A stretch of 26,792 nucleotides of DNA from Candidatus Anderseniibacteriota bacterium (GTDB taxonomy: Bacteria; Patescibacteriota; Andersenbacteria; UBA10190). Position numbers and translations under genes: made by a program. Below are positions 20,247-26,792 of the stretch, piece by piece (within the stretch, counting starts at the first letter, position 1; each line of letters starts with the position of its first letter). Location of the stretch: positions 1-26,792 of the forward strand of contig QIFI01000066.1 in NCBI GenBank assembly GCA_003229735.1. The letters are read 5' to 3'. The notes below the pieces were generated by a model. It saw only the letters and a list, made by a program, of their open reading frames with translations. It was not told the origin of the DNA and ran no database searches.

Positions 20247-21041
20247 ATGCCCGCTCTCAAACGTGTCACCAAGCAAGCCGCCTATCTTACTTTCTACATA
20301 GTTGTCTTTATTCTGATTATTAGTTTTATCGTCGTCCCCAACATCGGTTTATTCACCGGTGATCGTAATCGCCCCCAGCCCCCGCCTCGTCAAGCCGTAG
20401 TTATTGAAAGTGTTGACCCGGTCATCCATGCCAACACTATCGATATTGTAGCTCGCGTCCGTAATCCCAACCCCAATGCCGGAGTCAGCAGCTATGATCT
20501 GAATTTCATCCTGCTTGATATTCAAGGCAGTGAGATCCAGCGCTACTCTAAAAATACTTATCTTCTACCCGGCAGTCTTAATTACATTCCGCTGCTCGAC
20601 ATCCCGGCCAATACCAGCTTAGCCAAAGTTAACGTCGAAGCCCCCACGAATATTACTTATACTGATTTGCCGGCCAATGTATCTGCTCCCACCTTTAACT
20701 CTTTTCTTCAGACCCGGCGGCTCCGTAACATTGGTGATGAAATAGTGGAGGAGCAAAAAGGCATTGTCACTAACACCAGCACTCTTGGCTATCGCCATGT
20801 CGAAGTCACCGGGGTCGCCTTTGACTCCAATGGGACAGTCGTCGGCGTCAGCACTACTTTCATGGGCCAGCTCCGGGTCGGAGAAGGCCGCGAGTTCACT
20901 CTTCAATGGCCATCTCCCGCGACGCCCACCGAGCGGGTAATCATTATCCCCACTACCAATGTCTATGAACCGGATAATATCCTGGAAATTAAAGGCAGCC
21001 CCGGCCGCCTTCGTGGCATCACCGACACCAAGCAGGAATAA
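20247..21041 (+). CDS. Membrane-anchored beta-rich exported protein, unknown function
   Basis: A 264-residue protein. Residues about 13-37 form one membrane helix, followed by a Pro/Arg-rich linker (GDRNRPQPPPRQ). The rest is strand-rich: VIESVDPVIHANTIDIVARV with RNPNPNAG looks like a domain of the LEA/FxLYD type (pairs of immunoglobulin-like folds), and a second stretch, RHVEVTGVAFDSNGTVVGVS, repeats the pattern. Such exported domains may bind cell-wall or surface partners, but no function is known. It is not in an obvious operon; the next gene starts about 290 bases downstream. Family assignment is tentative. Confidence 0.7.
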   Translation: MPALKRVTKQAAYLTFYIVVFILIISFIVVPNIGLFTGDRNRPQPPPRQAVVIESVDPVIHANTIDIVARVRNPNPNAGVSSYDLNFILLDIQGSEIQRYSKNTYLLPGSLNYIPLLDIPANTSLAKVNVEAPTNITYTDLPANVSAPTFNSFLQTRRLRNIGDEIVEEQKGIVTNTSTLGYRHVEVTGVAFDSNGTVVGVSTTFMGQLRVGEGREFTLQWPSPATPTERVIIIPTTNVYEPDNILEIKGSPGRLRGITDTKQE

Positions 21042-21126
21042 AACCAATCATTCTTCCCGATGAGAAGAAGGCCAGGATGAGCGGCGTAACGCCGTGTCAT
21101 TGGGAATTGGTCATTATCCGTAACCG

Positions 21127-21186
21127 TCGTTCCCCTCTCCCCGATGGGGAGAGGGCGGGGGTGAGGGGCGCAGTCGCCGCGCCAGT
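21127..21186. repeat. Palindromic CCTCTCCCC repeat plus shared flank
   Basis: TTCCCCTCTCCCCGATGGGG continues as AGAGGGCGGGGGTGAGGGGC, followed by GCAGTCGCCGCGCC. The same repeat and the same flank occur at 24049-24105. An older fragment of the family lies at about 21050-21080 (TTCTTCCCGATGAGAAGAAG). Confidence 0.85.
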
Positions 21187-21332
21187 GGTCATTGGGAATT
21201 GGGAAGTGGCCATTACAACATAGTCATTACAACATGGTCATTGGGACTTGAGTGGAAATTAGGAATTGAGATTAGGTCATTCCCAAATGGTCATCAGTAG
21301 CCATAAAATAGTTAATACATAATACTAACCCT

Positions 21333-22457
21333 GTGCATCTTCGAGATTTTATATCATCATATGATTGGCTGTTAACCGGAGCCGCCATGTTATTAGTTTT
21401 TCTGGGCCTGGCCATGTTATTTAGCAGTGGTGCCGCTGACAACTCTCTCTTTTCCACCCGCTTCATCCGCCAGATAATATCGTTCATAATCGCCCTAATT
21501 GGATACCTGGCGCTAAGCCTGTTTCCTTACCACAAAATTCAGCGGTATACTCCGGCCATTTATACTCTTGGTTTGATCGGTCTCCTTATTGCTTCCCAGT
21601 TAGGCCGCGTTATTCGCGGCACCACCTCCCGCCTGGAAATAATTGGCGCCCAATTCCAGCCGTCCGAATTTATGAAAGTTGCTATCGTCATCGCCTTGGC
21701 CTGGATATTCAGTAAATGGAGCGTTAATAATTTTCGCGGCTTGTTAACCAGCGCTGTCGTAGTAGGCATAGCCGCCGTGCTAATAATTCTGGAACCGGAT
21801 ATGGGCATGGCCGCTCTGGTTCTGGGCGCTTGGCTGGGCCTTATAATATACCTCGGTTTGTCCTGGCGTCTCATCGGATTTATTACCATGACCGGTATCA
21901 TCAGCTCCCTGGGAGCCTGGCGCTGGCTATTTGCTGATTATCAAAAAGCTCGCGTCCTCATCTTTATCGACCCCACGCGTGATCCCCTAGGCGCTGGTTA
22001 TAACGTCATGCAATCCATTGTGGCCCTCGGCTCTGGCGGTCTGATCGGCCGGGGATTAGGCCACGGTCCTCAATCCCAACTGCAATTTCTTCCCGAACAG
22101 CACACCGACTTCATCTTTGCCAGTCTAGGTGAAGAGCTGGGCTTCGCTGGTCTATCTCTTCTGGTGGCCCTCTATGTTGTCTTGCTCTGGCGCGTTCTGC
22201 GTGTCACCAGGAATACCGAAGATCCCTTTGGCCGATATTTAGCCGCCGGCACCTTTCTAATCCTGTTAATTGGCTTCTTTGTTAGTGCCGGTATGAATAT
22301 GGGCCTCCTGCCGGTCACCGGCATCCCCCTGCCTCTGGTCAGTTATGGTGGATCCAATCTGCTAAGTACATTTATCCTATTGGGCATAGTTCAATCAGTT
22401 CACCTTCATAATAAATGGGTTCGCAAACCTCCTCTTGAACTCACCCATTTCACCTAA
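21333..22457 (+). CDS. rodA: SEDS peptidoglycan glycosyltransferase, RodA/FtsW family
   Basis: A 374-residue membrane protein with about ten helices, starting at a GTG. SEDS proteins polymerise lipid II into glycan strands. Family marks are QPSEFMK (109-115), EPDMGMA (154-160), the stretch GRGLGHGPQSQLQFLPEQ (238-255) followed by HTDFIFASLGEELGF, and the C-terminal PVTGIPLPLVSYGGSNLL. D258 in the TDFIF motif is the likely catalytic acid of the family. RodA (elongation) and FtsW (division) cannot be told apart with certainty; the layout without a divisome cluster and the TDFIFA form lean to RodA. No cognate penicillin-binding protein is in the window. A TAATAC lies seven bases before the start. 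Confidence 0.88.
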   Translation: MHLRDFISSYDWLLTGAAMLLVFLGLAMLFSSGAADNSLFSTRFIRQIISFIIALIGYLALSLFPYHKIQRYTPAIYTLGLIGLLIASQLGRVIRGTTSRLEIIGAQFQPSEFMKVAIVIALAWIFSKWSVNNFRGLLTSAVVVGIAAVLIILEPDMGMAALVLGAWLGLIIYLGLSWRLIGFITMTGIISSLGAWRWLFADYQKARVLIFIDPTRDPLGAGYNVMQSIVALGSGGLIGRGLGHGPQSQLQFLPEQHTDFIFASLGEELGFAGLSLLVALYVVLLWRVLRVTRNTEDPFGRYLAAGTFLILLIGFFVSAGMNMGLLPVTGIPLPLVSYGGSNLLSTFILLGIVQSVHLHNKWVRKPPLELTHFT

Positions 22458-22464
22458 CAGCCAT

Positions 22465-22492
22465 CCCTTCTCCCCCTGGAGAGAAGGCCAGG
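22465..22492. repeat. Palindromic repeat, short variant
   Basis: CCCTTCTCCCCCTGGAGAGA followed by AGGCCAGG; a weaker member of the family. Confidence 0.7.
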
Positions 22493-22511
22493 CCGAAGCT
22501 CGCAACCGTCG

Positions 22512-22554
22512 CGTTCCCCTCTCCCCTTTAGGGGAGAGGGCTAGGGTGAGGGGA
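22512..22554. repeat. Palindromic CCTCTCCCC repeat, short form
   Basis: CGTTCCCCTCTCCCCTTTAG, then GGGAGAGGGCTAGGGTGAGG. The centre (TTTA) differs from the ACGT centre of other copies, while the arms stay paired. Confidence 0.85.
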
Positions 22555-22622
22555 CGAAACCGCCGTCGTAACTTTCAACTTTTAACCTGCATTTTTGCCC
22601 TTTAACTTTTGCCCTTTAACTT

Positions 22623-22680
22623 TTCCATCGTATTAGCGTCATTCGCATGCGATTAGCGGATTAGCATCGCTCTTTAACTT
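22623..22680. repeat. Dispersed TCATTCGCATGCGA repeat, copy 2
   Basis: Identical over about 58 bases to the copy at 24329-24386. Key parts are TTCCATCGTATTAGCGTCAT, TCGCATGCGA and GCGGATTAGCATCGCTCTTT. Confidence 0.9.
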
Positions 22681-22752
22681 ATGCCTTTTATCTTCTAACC
22701 TTTATCTTAAACAAAAGCACAAATAAAGTGTTCATAATACCAAGACCCCAGA

Positions 22753-22781
22753 TTGACAAAAGGTCAAAACTAATATAAGAT
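22753..22781 (+). promoter_or_regulatory. Sigma-70-type promoter of the zinc-ribbon gene
   Basis: TTGACA (22753-22758), 17-base spacer, TAAGAT (22776-22781), then ten bases to the ATG. The -35 is perfect. The leader would be about three bases, and there is no Shine-Dalgarno sequence. Confidence 0.75.
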
Positions 22782-22791
22782 AGTAAGTAAT

Positions 22792-23124
22792 ATGGTGTTC
22801 GATGACAACGTCCAACTAGTCACCAGATGTCCCTTCTGCAGCGCCGAGTATGATCTCGACGGTGCCCAGGTGATTGGCGAAGAAAACGATGCCACCATGG
22901 TCTATATCACCTGCAGTGAATGTGCCAGCTCAATCATCGCTATTGTTGCTATGTCCGGACTGGGAATAGTCAGCCTCGGCCTGGTCACCGATATGACCGT
23001 GGAAGACACCAAGCGATTCAACAAAGAGAAAGCTTTAACTGGCGATGAGTTATTGGAAGTATATGAACTATTGGAGAAGCAAAAACATAAAGCCCTCAAA
23101 CAATTGACGAAATCCCAGAAATAG
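22792..23124 (+). CDS. Small zinc-ribbon protein, unknown function
   Basis: A 110-residue soluble protein. RCPFC (C13, C16) and TCSEC (C41, C44) form two cysteine knuckles 24 residues apart, which fits a single zinc site. Between and after them the chain is mostly strand (VYITCSECASSIIAIVAM). Residues about 69-110 form a charged helix ending in a Lys-rich tail (KQKHKALKQLTKSQK). It could bind nucleic acid or the ribosome. It has its own strong promoter and lies 115 bases before the bL25 gene in the same direction. I do not recognise a named family. Confidence 0.75.
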   Translation: MVFDDNVQLVTRCPFCSAEYDLDGAQVIGEENDATMVYITCSECASSIIAIVAMSGLGIVSLGLVTDMTVEDTKRFNKEKALTGDELLEVYELLEKQKHKALKQLTKSQK

Positions 23125-23239
23125 CATAAACTTACAGCCTGGCGGCGCGGCCAAGAACCACTGCTCCTCCCATGACCAATACCGATACTCTTGATTTATA
23201 TCTTGTATTTTTGACCCATTCCTTTTAACCTTTAACTTT

Positions 23240-23968
23240 ATGGAATTACAATTAACCGTCCAGGTGCGTCCCGGCAAATCATCAGCCGTCCGCCAGCAGG
23301 ATCAGATCCCGGCTGTTTTATATGGTCATGGTATCGATAATCAATCCCTGGCTATTGACCGCAAAACCTTCATTAAAGTATTTAGAGAATCCGGCTACAC
23401 CAGCCTGATTAATGTCACCGTCAAAGGCGAAAAAGAAGCCCGGCACACCGTCCTGGTCCGGGAAATTCAATATCATCCGGTTCATTCTCACATTTTACAC
23501 ATCGACCTATACCAGGTCCGTCTGGATGAAACCATCACCGCCAAGGTGCCGTTATTATTTACCGGCGAATCAATAGCCGTCAAAGATATGGGCGGCGTCT
23601 TAGTCCGAGGTCTGGATGAAGTCGAATTAACAGCTCTGCCTCAAAACTTGCCCCGTGAAATAGAAGTTGACATTTCATCCATTAAAGACTTTGATGCCAT
23701 TATTCATGTCAGTGATCTGACTGTACCGGATGGCGTAGAATTACACTATGAAGCCGAAGAAGTTGTGGCTCTGGTTCAACCTCCCCGCACCGAAGAAGAG
23801 ATAGAGGCACTTGAAGAAGAAGTAGCTGAAGATGTCGAGAGTGTTGAGGGTGTTGAAGAAGCTAAAACAGATGAAGGTGAAGCGGGCGAAGGAACCGGAG
23901 ACAAAACCAAAGAAGTTAAATCTGATCAAGCTGAACAAACCCAGCCCGAAGCATCTGAAAATAAGTAG
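23240..23968 (+). CDS. rplY: Ribosomal protein bL25, long (CTC/TL5) form with acidic tail
   Basis: A 242-residue ribosomal protein that binds 5S rRNA. The N-terminal domain is typical: MELQLTVQVRPGKSSAVRQQ, IPAVLYGHG (23-31), REIQYHPVHSHILHIDLYQV, then the TL5 C-terminal beta-domain (VPLLFTGESIAVKDMGGVL, DVSDLTVPDG in outline). A disordered tail from about residue 185 is almost all Glu, Asp, Lys and Gly. The C-terminal domain distinguishes this form from the 94-residue E. coli L25 and links it to CTC of Bacillus. The acidic tail is longer than I would expect for the family, but tails of this type vary. Confidence 0.95.
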   Translation: MELQLTVQVRPGKSSAVRQQDQIPAVLYGHGIDNQSLAIDRKTFIKVFRESGYTSLINVTVKGEKEARHTVLVREIQYHPVHSHILHIDLYQVRLDETITAKVPLLFTGESIAVKDMGGVLVRGLDEVELTALPQNLPREIEVDISSIKDFDAIIHVSDLTVPDGVELHYEAEEVVALVQPPRTEEEIEALEEEVAEDVESVEGVEEAKTDEGEAGEGTGDKTKEVKSDQAEQTQPEASENK

Positions 23969-23999
23969 TAAGGTGGGAGCTGGAAAAAGTGGGAGCGTT

Positions 24000-24029
24000 C
24001 CTTTCTCCCCGATGGGGAGAGGGCCAGGA
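24000..24029. repeat. Palindromic CTCCCC repeat, short variant
   Basis: CTTTCTCCCCGATGGGGAGA followed by GGGCCAGGAT; a diverged member of the family. Confidence 0.7.
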
Positions 24030-24048
24030 TAAACGGCGCAACCGTCGC

Positions 24049-24105
24049 GTTCCCCTCTCCCCACGTGGGGAGAGGGCGGGGGTGAGGGGCGCAGTCGCCG
24101 CGCCA
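24049..24105. repeat. Palindromic CCTCTCCCC repeat plus shared flank
   Basis: CCCTCTCCCCACGTGGGGAG continues as AGGGCGGGGGTGAGGGGC, then GCAGTCGCCGCGCC. The flank matches the one at 21167-21182, so the unit copied is longer than the hairpin. Confidence 0.85.
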
Positions 24106-24167
24106 GTGGTCATTGGGATTTGGGATTTGAGTGGTCATTGGGAATTGGCCATTATCCGTAACCGTCG

Positions 24168-24210
24168 CGTTCCCCTCTCCCCACGTGGGGAGAGGGCGGG
24201 GGTGAGGGGA
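24168..24210. repeat. Palindromic CCTCTCCCC repeat, short form
   Basis: Same arms and ACGT centre as 24049, preceded by CCATTATCCGTAACCGTCG, which also precedes the copy at 21127. Confidence 0.85.
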
Positions 24211-24277
24211 TGCAACCGCCGTCGTAACTTTTACCTTTTAGGAATTGGCCATTTCATCCAGTGGTCATCAATGTCAG

Positions 24278-24328
24278 AATTCGGGTCATTCGGATATAAT
24301 TCGGGTATTAGCATCGCTCTTTAATTTT
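24278..24328. repeat. Diverged TCATTCGGAT repeat
   Basis: AATTCGGGTCATTCGGATAT followed by TATTAGCATCGCTCTTTAAT. It is a relative of the TCATTCGC unit next to it and of 12626-12660. Confidence 0.7.
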
Positions 24329-24386
24329 TCCATCGTATTAGCGTCATTCGCATGCGATTAGCGGATTAGCATCGCTCTTTAACTTT
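24329..24386. repeat. Dispersed TCATTCGCATGCGA repeat, copy 3
   Basis: Identical to the copy at 22623-22680 over about 58 bases and close to that at 12571. Confidence 0.9.
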
Positions 24387-24507
24387 TGTCATTTGGATTT
24401 CGCCAGCAATCATTGTGATTTGAAAATTGGTTATAATATTTTAGTCCTCTTGAGCTAGAAAGTATCAGCAAAACAAAGTCACCATCACTCAAACATCAAT
24501 TCATTGC

Positions 24508-25320
24508 TTAAATGGGACCATGTTTTATCTCTCCGCCTATCCCCTCATAAATAACCGGCACATCGGCCATCAAAAGCTGATTAATAAATTTCAACCCATC
24601 ATCCCCGCCATCCAAAGCTGCTTGCGGCTCAAACTTAAGCCCCATTCTCTCTATCTCACCCAAACCAACTTTACACGCCTGGTGTGTAAAGTTGGTAACT
24701 TCACTCAACTCACCGCTCGGGACATATGGCGGATTGCTCACAATCAAATCTATATTTCTACCCTTCAAAGCCTTCAACATATCACCCTCAATGAACTCAA
24801 TCATACTATCAACCCTATGCAGCTTTGCATTTTTCCTGGCCACCTTCAATGCGATAGGGGATACATCGATAGCATAAAGCCGCTCAACTTTATCCGACCT
24901 CTCCCGCAGTAATGTAATACCAATAATTCCGCTGCCAGTCCCAATATCAGCCACCCTCACTTTACGACCTAATTTAGTGTACAAAGCGTCAATCTTGATT
25001 ATCGCCTCATCAACTAGTGCCTCCGTGCTGGGGCGGGGGACTAAAACATCAGGTGTCACTATGAATTTACAACTATGAAACTCCCACCAGCCAAATATAT
25101 ATGCCAGCGGTTCACCAGTTGCCCGGCGCCGAACCATCGCCTCAAACCGTTCCTGCTGATCTAAAGTCAGCTCCTGGTCATGGTGGGTAATAATATAGCT
25201 CGACTCGCTCTCCCCCAGCGCTTCCAATAAAATCCACTCGATATCAAGCTCGGGGGTATTAGAAATATTCTTCAACACTTTTTTCCCAAAACTAGCCGAC
25301 TGCCCTATTGAGATATGCAT
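24508..25320 (-). CDS. prmC: Release-factor glutamine methyltransferase PrmC, atypical C-terminus
   Basis: A 270-residue SAM-dependent methyltransferase that modifies the glutamine of the GGQ motif of release factors, here those of the adjacent prfA. Visible motifs are the N-terminal helical domain with RRATGEPLAYIFG (65-77), VPRPSTEALVDEA (94-106; most family members have PRPETE), SAM-binding VADIGTGSGIIGI (123-135) and the catalytic NPPYVPSGEL (196-205). EPQAALDGGDDGL (231-243) is also typical. Two features differ: about 20 extra residues (near 209-228) before this motif, encoded over an inverted repeat, and an early end at VIYEGIGGEIKHGPI where the family normally has a longer beta-strand tail. 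The start lies eight bases after the prfA stop. Confidence 0.92.
   Translation of the reverse strand: MHISIGQSASFGKKVLKNISNTPELDIEWILLEALGESESSYIITHHDQELTLDQQERFEAMVRRRATGEPLAYIFGWWEFHSCKFIVTPDVLVPRPSTEALVDEAIIKIDALYTKLGRKVRVADIGTGSGIIGITLLRERSDKVERLYAIDVSPIALKVARKNAKLHRVDSMIEFIEGDMLKALKGRNIDLIVSNPPYVPSGELSEVTNFTHQACKVGLGEIERMGLKFEPQAALDGGDDGLKFINQLLMADVPVIYEGIGGEIKHGPI
24664..24696. repeat. Perfect inverted repeat inside prmC
   Basis: ACCAACTTTACAC (24664-24676) and GTGTAAAGTTGGT (24684-24696) form 13-base perfect arms around a seven-base spacer. It encodes TNFTHQACKVG (minus strand), an extra segment between NPPY and EPQAALDGG. Confidence 0.85.
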
Positions 25321-25328
25321 AATTAAAT

Positions 25329-26399
25329 CTAGTCATTTTCTCCCAACTGTTTCTCTTTCACGGCGCTCTGCAAATCCTTAAAAATTTGTCCCAGTCCGCC
25401 ATCCATAACTACCGGAATATTTCCCCATGATTGCTTAATTCTATGATCGGTAATCCTATCCTGCGGATAATTGTATGTCCTTATCTTCTCCGACCTATCG
25501 CCTGTGCCTACTTGAGACTTCCTGTCCGACGCCTCCTTCTGCTGACGCTCCGCTTCCTGGGCATCTAACAAGCGGGTTCTAAGCACGCTCATCGCCTTAG
25601 CCTTATTCTTATGCTGACTGCGCTCATCCTGCACTGCCGCAACTGTATTGGTTGGAATATGAGTAATTCGCACCGCGGAATCTGTCTTATTGACGTGCTG
25701 GCCACCAGCCCCGCTAGCCCGATATGTATCAATTTTTAAATCCTCCGGTTTTATTTCAATGTCAACTTCCTCCGCCGCCGGCATCACCGCCACCGTCACC
25801 GTGGAAGTATGAATTCGCCCCTGCTTCTCTGTCTCCGGCACTCTCTGCACTCGGTGCACCCCGCTCTCATACTTCAATGTCCCAAAAACATTTTTACCGC
25901 CAACCTCCGCCACCACTTCCTTATACCCCCCGGCCTCGCTCGAAGAAACGCTGACTACATGCACTTTCCAGCCTCTCTCCTCACCATATCTGCTATAAGC
26001 CCGAAATAACTCACTGGCGAATAGTCCCGCTTCGTCTCCCCCCGCTCCCGCCCTAATTTCCAATATTACATTCCGGCTGTCTCTGGGATCCCTGGGCAGT
26101 ATCAGGTTTTCTAACTCTTTCCCCAGCTCCGCCTCTTCTTTAACCAAACGATGCAAATCTTCCCTGGCCAGTTCCATCAACTCCTCATCGCCGCCGTCAG
26201 CCATAATAGCCTTCACCTCTTCCTTAGCCCGCTGATTTTTCTCCCACTTAGACGCCGCATCCAATAATTCCCGCTTATGCCCCAGTTCAGCCGATAATTC
26301 TTTCATCTTATTAGCATCACGTTGAACCGCCGGATCGCTCATTTGAGCCATCATAACTTCCACATCTTTACTCAATTCATTTTTCCGCGGCAATTCCAT
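25329..26399 (-). CDS. prfA: Peptide chain release factor 1
   Basis: A 356-residue class I release factor that reads UAA and UAG. The GGQ motif (SGAGGQHVN, GGQ at 232-234) drives peptide release, and the P-x-T codon-recognition tripeptide is PET (188-190 in VQRVPETEKQGR). The rest, GAGGDEAGLFA (117-127), DERSQHKNKAKA and RTYNYPQDRITDHR, matches RF1 rather than RF2. Length is normal. The start codon has no Shine-Dalgarno sequence but TAAAAT lies six bases before it. It forms a cluster with prmC downstream and rpmE upstream, the usual bacterial order. Confidence 0.97.
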   Translation of the reverse strand: MELPRKNELSKDVEVMMAQMSDPAVQRDANKMKELSAELGHKRELLDAASKWEKNQRAKEEVKAIMADGGDEELMELAREDLHRLVKEEAELGKELENLILPRDPRDSRNVILEIRAGAGGDEAGLFASELFRAYSRYGEERGWKVHVVSVSSSEAGGYKEVVAEVGGKNVFGTLKYESGVHRVQRVPETEKQGRIHTSTVTVAVMPAAEEVDIEIKPEDLKIDTYRASGAGGQHVNKTDSAVRITHIPTNTVAAVQDERSQHKNKAKAMSVLRTRLLDAQEAERQQKEASDRKSQVGTGDRSEKIRTYNYPQDRITDHRIKQSWGNIPVVMDGGLGQIFKDLQSAVKEKQLGEND

Positions 26400-26405
26400 A
26401 TATCT

Positions 26406-26432
26406 ATTTTACCTTATCTTAAATATAGTCAA
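26406..26432 (-). promoter_or_regulatory. Candidate promoter of leaderless prfA
   Basis: On the minus strand, TTGACT (26432-26427), 15-base spacer, TAAAAT (26411-26406), then exactly six bases to the ATG. The short spacer weakens the -35, but the -10 position repeats the pattern at four other genes. Confidence 0.5.
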
Positions 26433-26479
26433 TCAATTCCAGGCGTCTATGGCCATCCCCAAAGGCGGGGATAAGAGTT

Positions 26480-26516
26480 TCCTCCCCCTCCTTGAGGGGG
26501 AGCTAGAGGGGGGTGA
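26480..26516. repeat. Palindromic CTCCCCC repeat, variant
   Basis: TCCTCCCCCTCCTTGAGGGG followed by GAGCTAGAGGGGGGTG. It is the partner of 12411-12448. Confidence 0.8.
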
Positions 26517-26520
26517 AAAG

Positions 26521-26562
26521 CGTTCCCCTCTCCCCACGTGGGGAGAGGGCCAGGGAGAGGGG
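26521..26562. repeat. Palindromic CCTCTCCCC repeat, short form
   Basis: CGTTCCCCTCTCCCCACGTG followed by GGGAGAGGGCCAGGGAGAGG. It has the same arms as the copies at 12482 and 24049. Confidence 0.85.
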
Positions 26563-26653
26563 CGTCGCACAGCCAGTCCAGTCAACAACTTAACAATATA
26601 ATTATTCAACATTATATCGTAACGGAGCTGCTCACTACCAACTTACAAACTAC

Positions 26654-26791
26654 CTACCCGATTTTCACCGCCTTATCCTGCTGATCATCCTCGTCCGCCT
26701 CCTCATCCTTCCTGGCCGCCTTTTTCTCAATTGCCGCCTGCTCCTTTTTGGCCGCCCCCGCCCCCGCCATGCGCTTCTTGAATTTATCAAT
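26654..26791 (-). CDS. rpmE: C-terminal part of ribosomal protein bL31 with charged tail (partial)
   Basis: The last 45 residues are in the window; the start lies beyond its end. The visible segment begins IDKFKKRM, which matches the end of bL31 (the GGRVEKFKKRY type). An extension follows that is first Ala/Lys-rich (AGAGAAKKEQAAIEKKAARK) and then acidic (DEEADEDDQQDKAVKIG). Tails of this kind are not part of the short bL31 core. The identification is supported by position, since rpmE commonly precedes prfA. The stop is TAG at 26654-26656. Confidence 0.7.
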   Translation of the reverse strand: MDKFKKRMAGAGAAKKEQAAIEKKAARKDEEADEDDQQDKAVKIG

Positions 26792-26792
26792 C

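Larger units (their letters stand above)
22458..22791. other. Repeat-filled intergenic region
   Basis: The 334-base gap has no visible gene. It has two palindromic CCTCTCCCC copies, one TCATTCGCATGCGA copy and the promoter of the zinc-ribbon gene. Confidence 0.8.
23969..24507. other. Repeat-filled gap between convergent rplY and prmC
   Basis: The 539-base gap has no visible gene; open frames here read through repeats. It holds three palindromic repeats, GTCATTGGGAATTGG-type words and two TCATTCGG/TCATTCGC units. Confidence 0.8.
26400..26653. other. Intergenic region between rpmE and prfA
   Basis: The 254-base gap has the prfA promoter and two palindromic repeats. No gene is visible. It breaks the usual tight rpmE-prfA linkage. 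Confidence 0.75.

Noticed and set aside
23989..24324. Open frames in the rplY-prmC gap
   Set aside because: They translate repeated hairpins (for example VPLSPRGERAGVRG twice), which is a repeat artefact.

Overview
The window looks like a chromosomal segment of an uncultured Candidate Phyla Radiation (Patescibacteria) bacterium. The evidence is indirect. Housekeeping genes are scattered in small blocks rather than long operons. Several genes have a -10-like box placed so close to the start codon that the mRNA would be almost leaderless. The threonyl-tRNA synthetase lacks the N-terminal TGS domain. There are several one-helix 'hypothetical' proteins of a kind common in that group, and the intergenic gaps are packed with short dispersed repeats. 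TGA is used as a normal stop. No rRNA, tRNA, CRISPR array, transposase or phage structural operon was found, so the phylum is an inference.

Layout: 1-250 is GC-rich sequence that looks like the 3' part of an unidentified structured RNA ending in a terminator-like hairpin. 314-1632 holds two membrane-anchored proteins. 1758-8461 is a run of eight co-directional genes, which I read as one metal/thiol module: a small one-helix protein ending in Gly-Gly-Cys-Gly, a membrane-anchored tandem thioredoxin-like protein with two Cys-Ala-Asp-Cys motifs, a multi-helix protein with CPACLG and PCCGN...PDCSHG motifs, a CcdA/DsbD-like membrane protein, a 53-residue MGCC one-helix protein, a P1B-type heavy-metal ATPase with an unusual CPD ion motif, a 57-residue membrane protein and a membrane-anchored rhodanese. 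8528-12305 holds two adjacent GH130-type proteins, each with two beta-propellers.

12698-14449 (minus) is thrS. 14741-14956 is a solitary ParD-like ribbon-helix-helix gene with a clear promoter and a palindromic operator. 15039-19831 (minus) holds a baseplate-J-like surface protein and dnaE. 20247-23968 (plus) has a one-helix protein, a SEDS glycosyltransferase (RodA/FtsW), a zinc-ribbon protein and ribosomal protein bL25. 24508-26791 (minus) is the conserved cluster rpmE (partial)-prfA-prmC.

The best candidate for an undescribed system is the 1758-8461 cluster. Its gene content suggests that reducing equivalents pass from the cytoplasm through the CcdA-like protein to exported CxxC proteins. 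Those proteins, together with the rhodanese and the P1B ATPase, would handle a soft metal (probably copper) or a reactive sulfur species outside the membrane. This is inference from motifs and neighbourhood; no member has been shown to do it here.

Other points of interest are the constant TAnnnT-6 nt-ATG promoter geometry at five loci, a duplicated dnaE start around a hairpin, the solitary antitoxin-like regulator, at least twelve copies of a palindromic CCTCTCCCC/GGGGAGAGG repeat, and a 58-bp repeat that also supplies the end of thrS.
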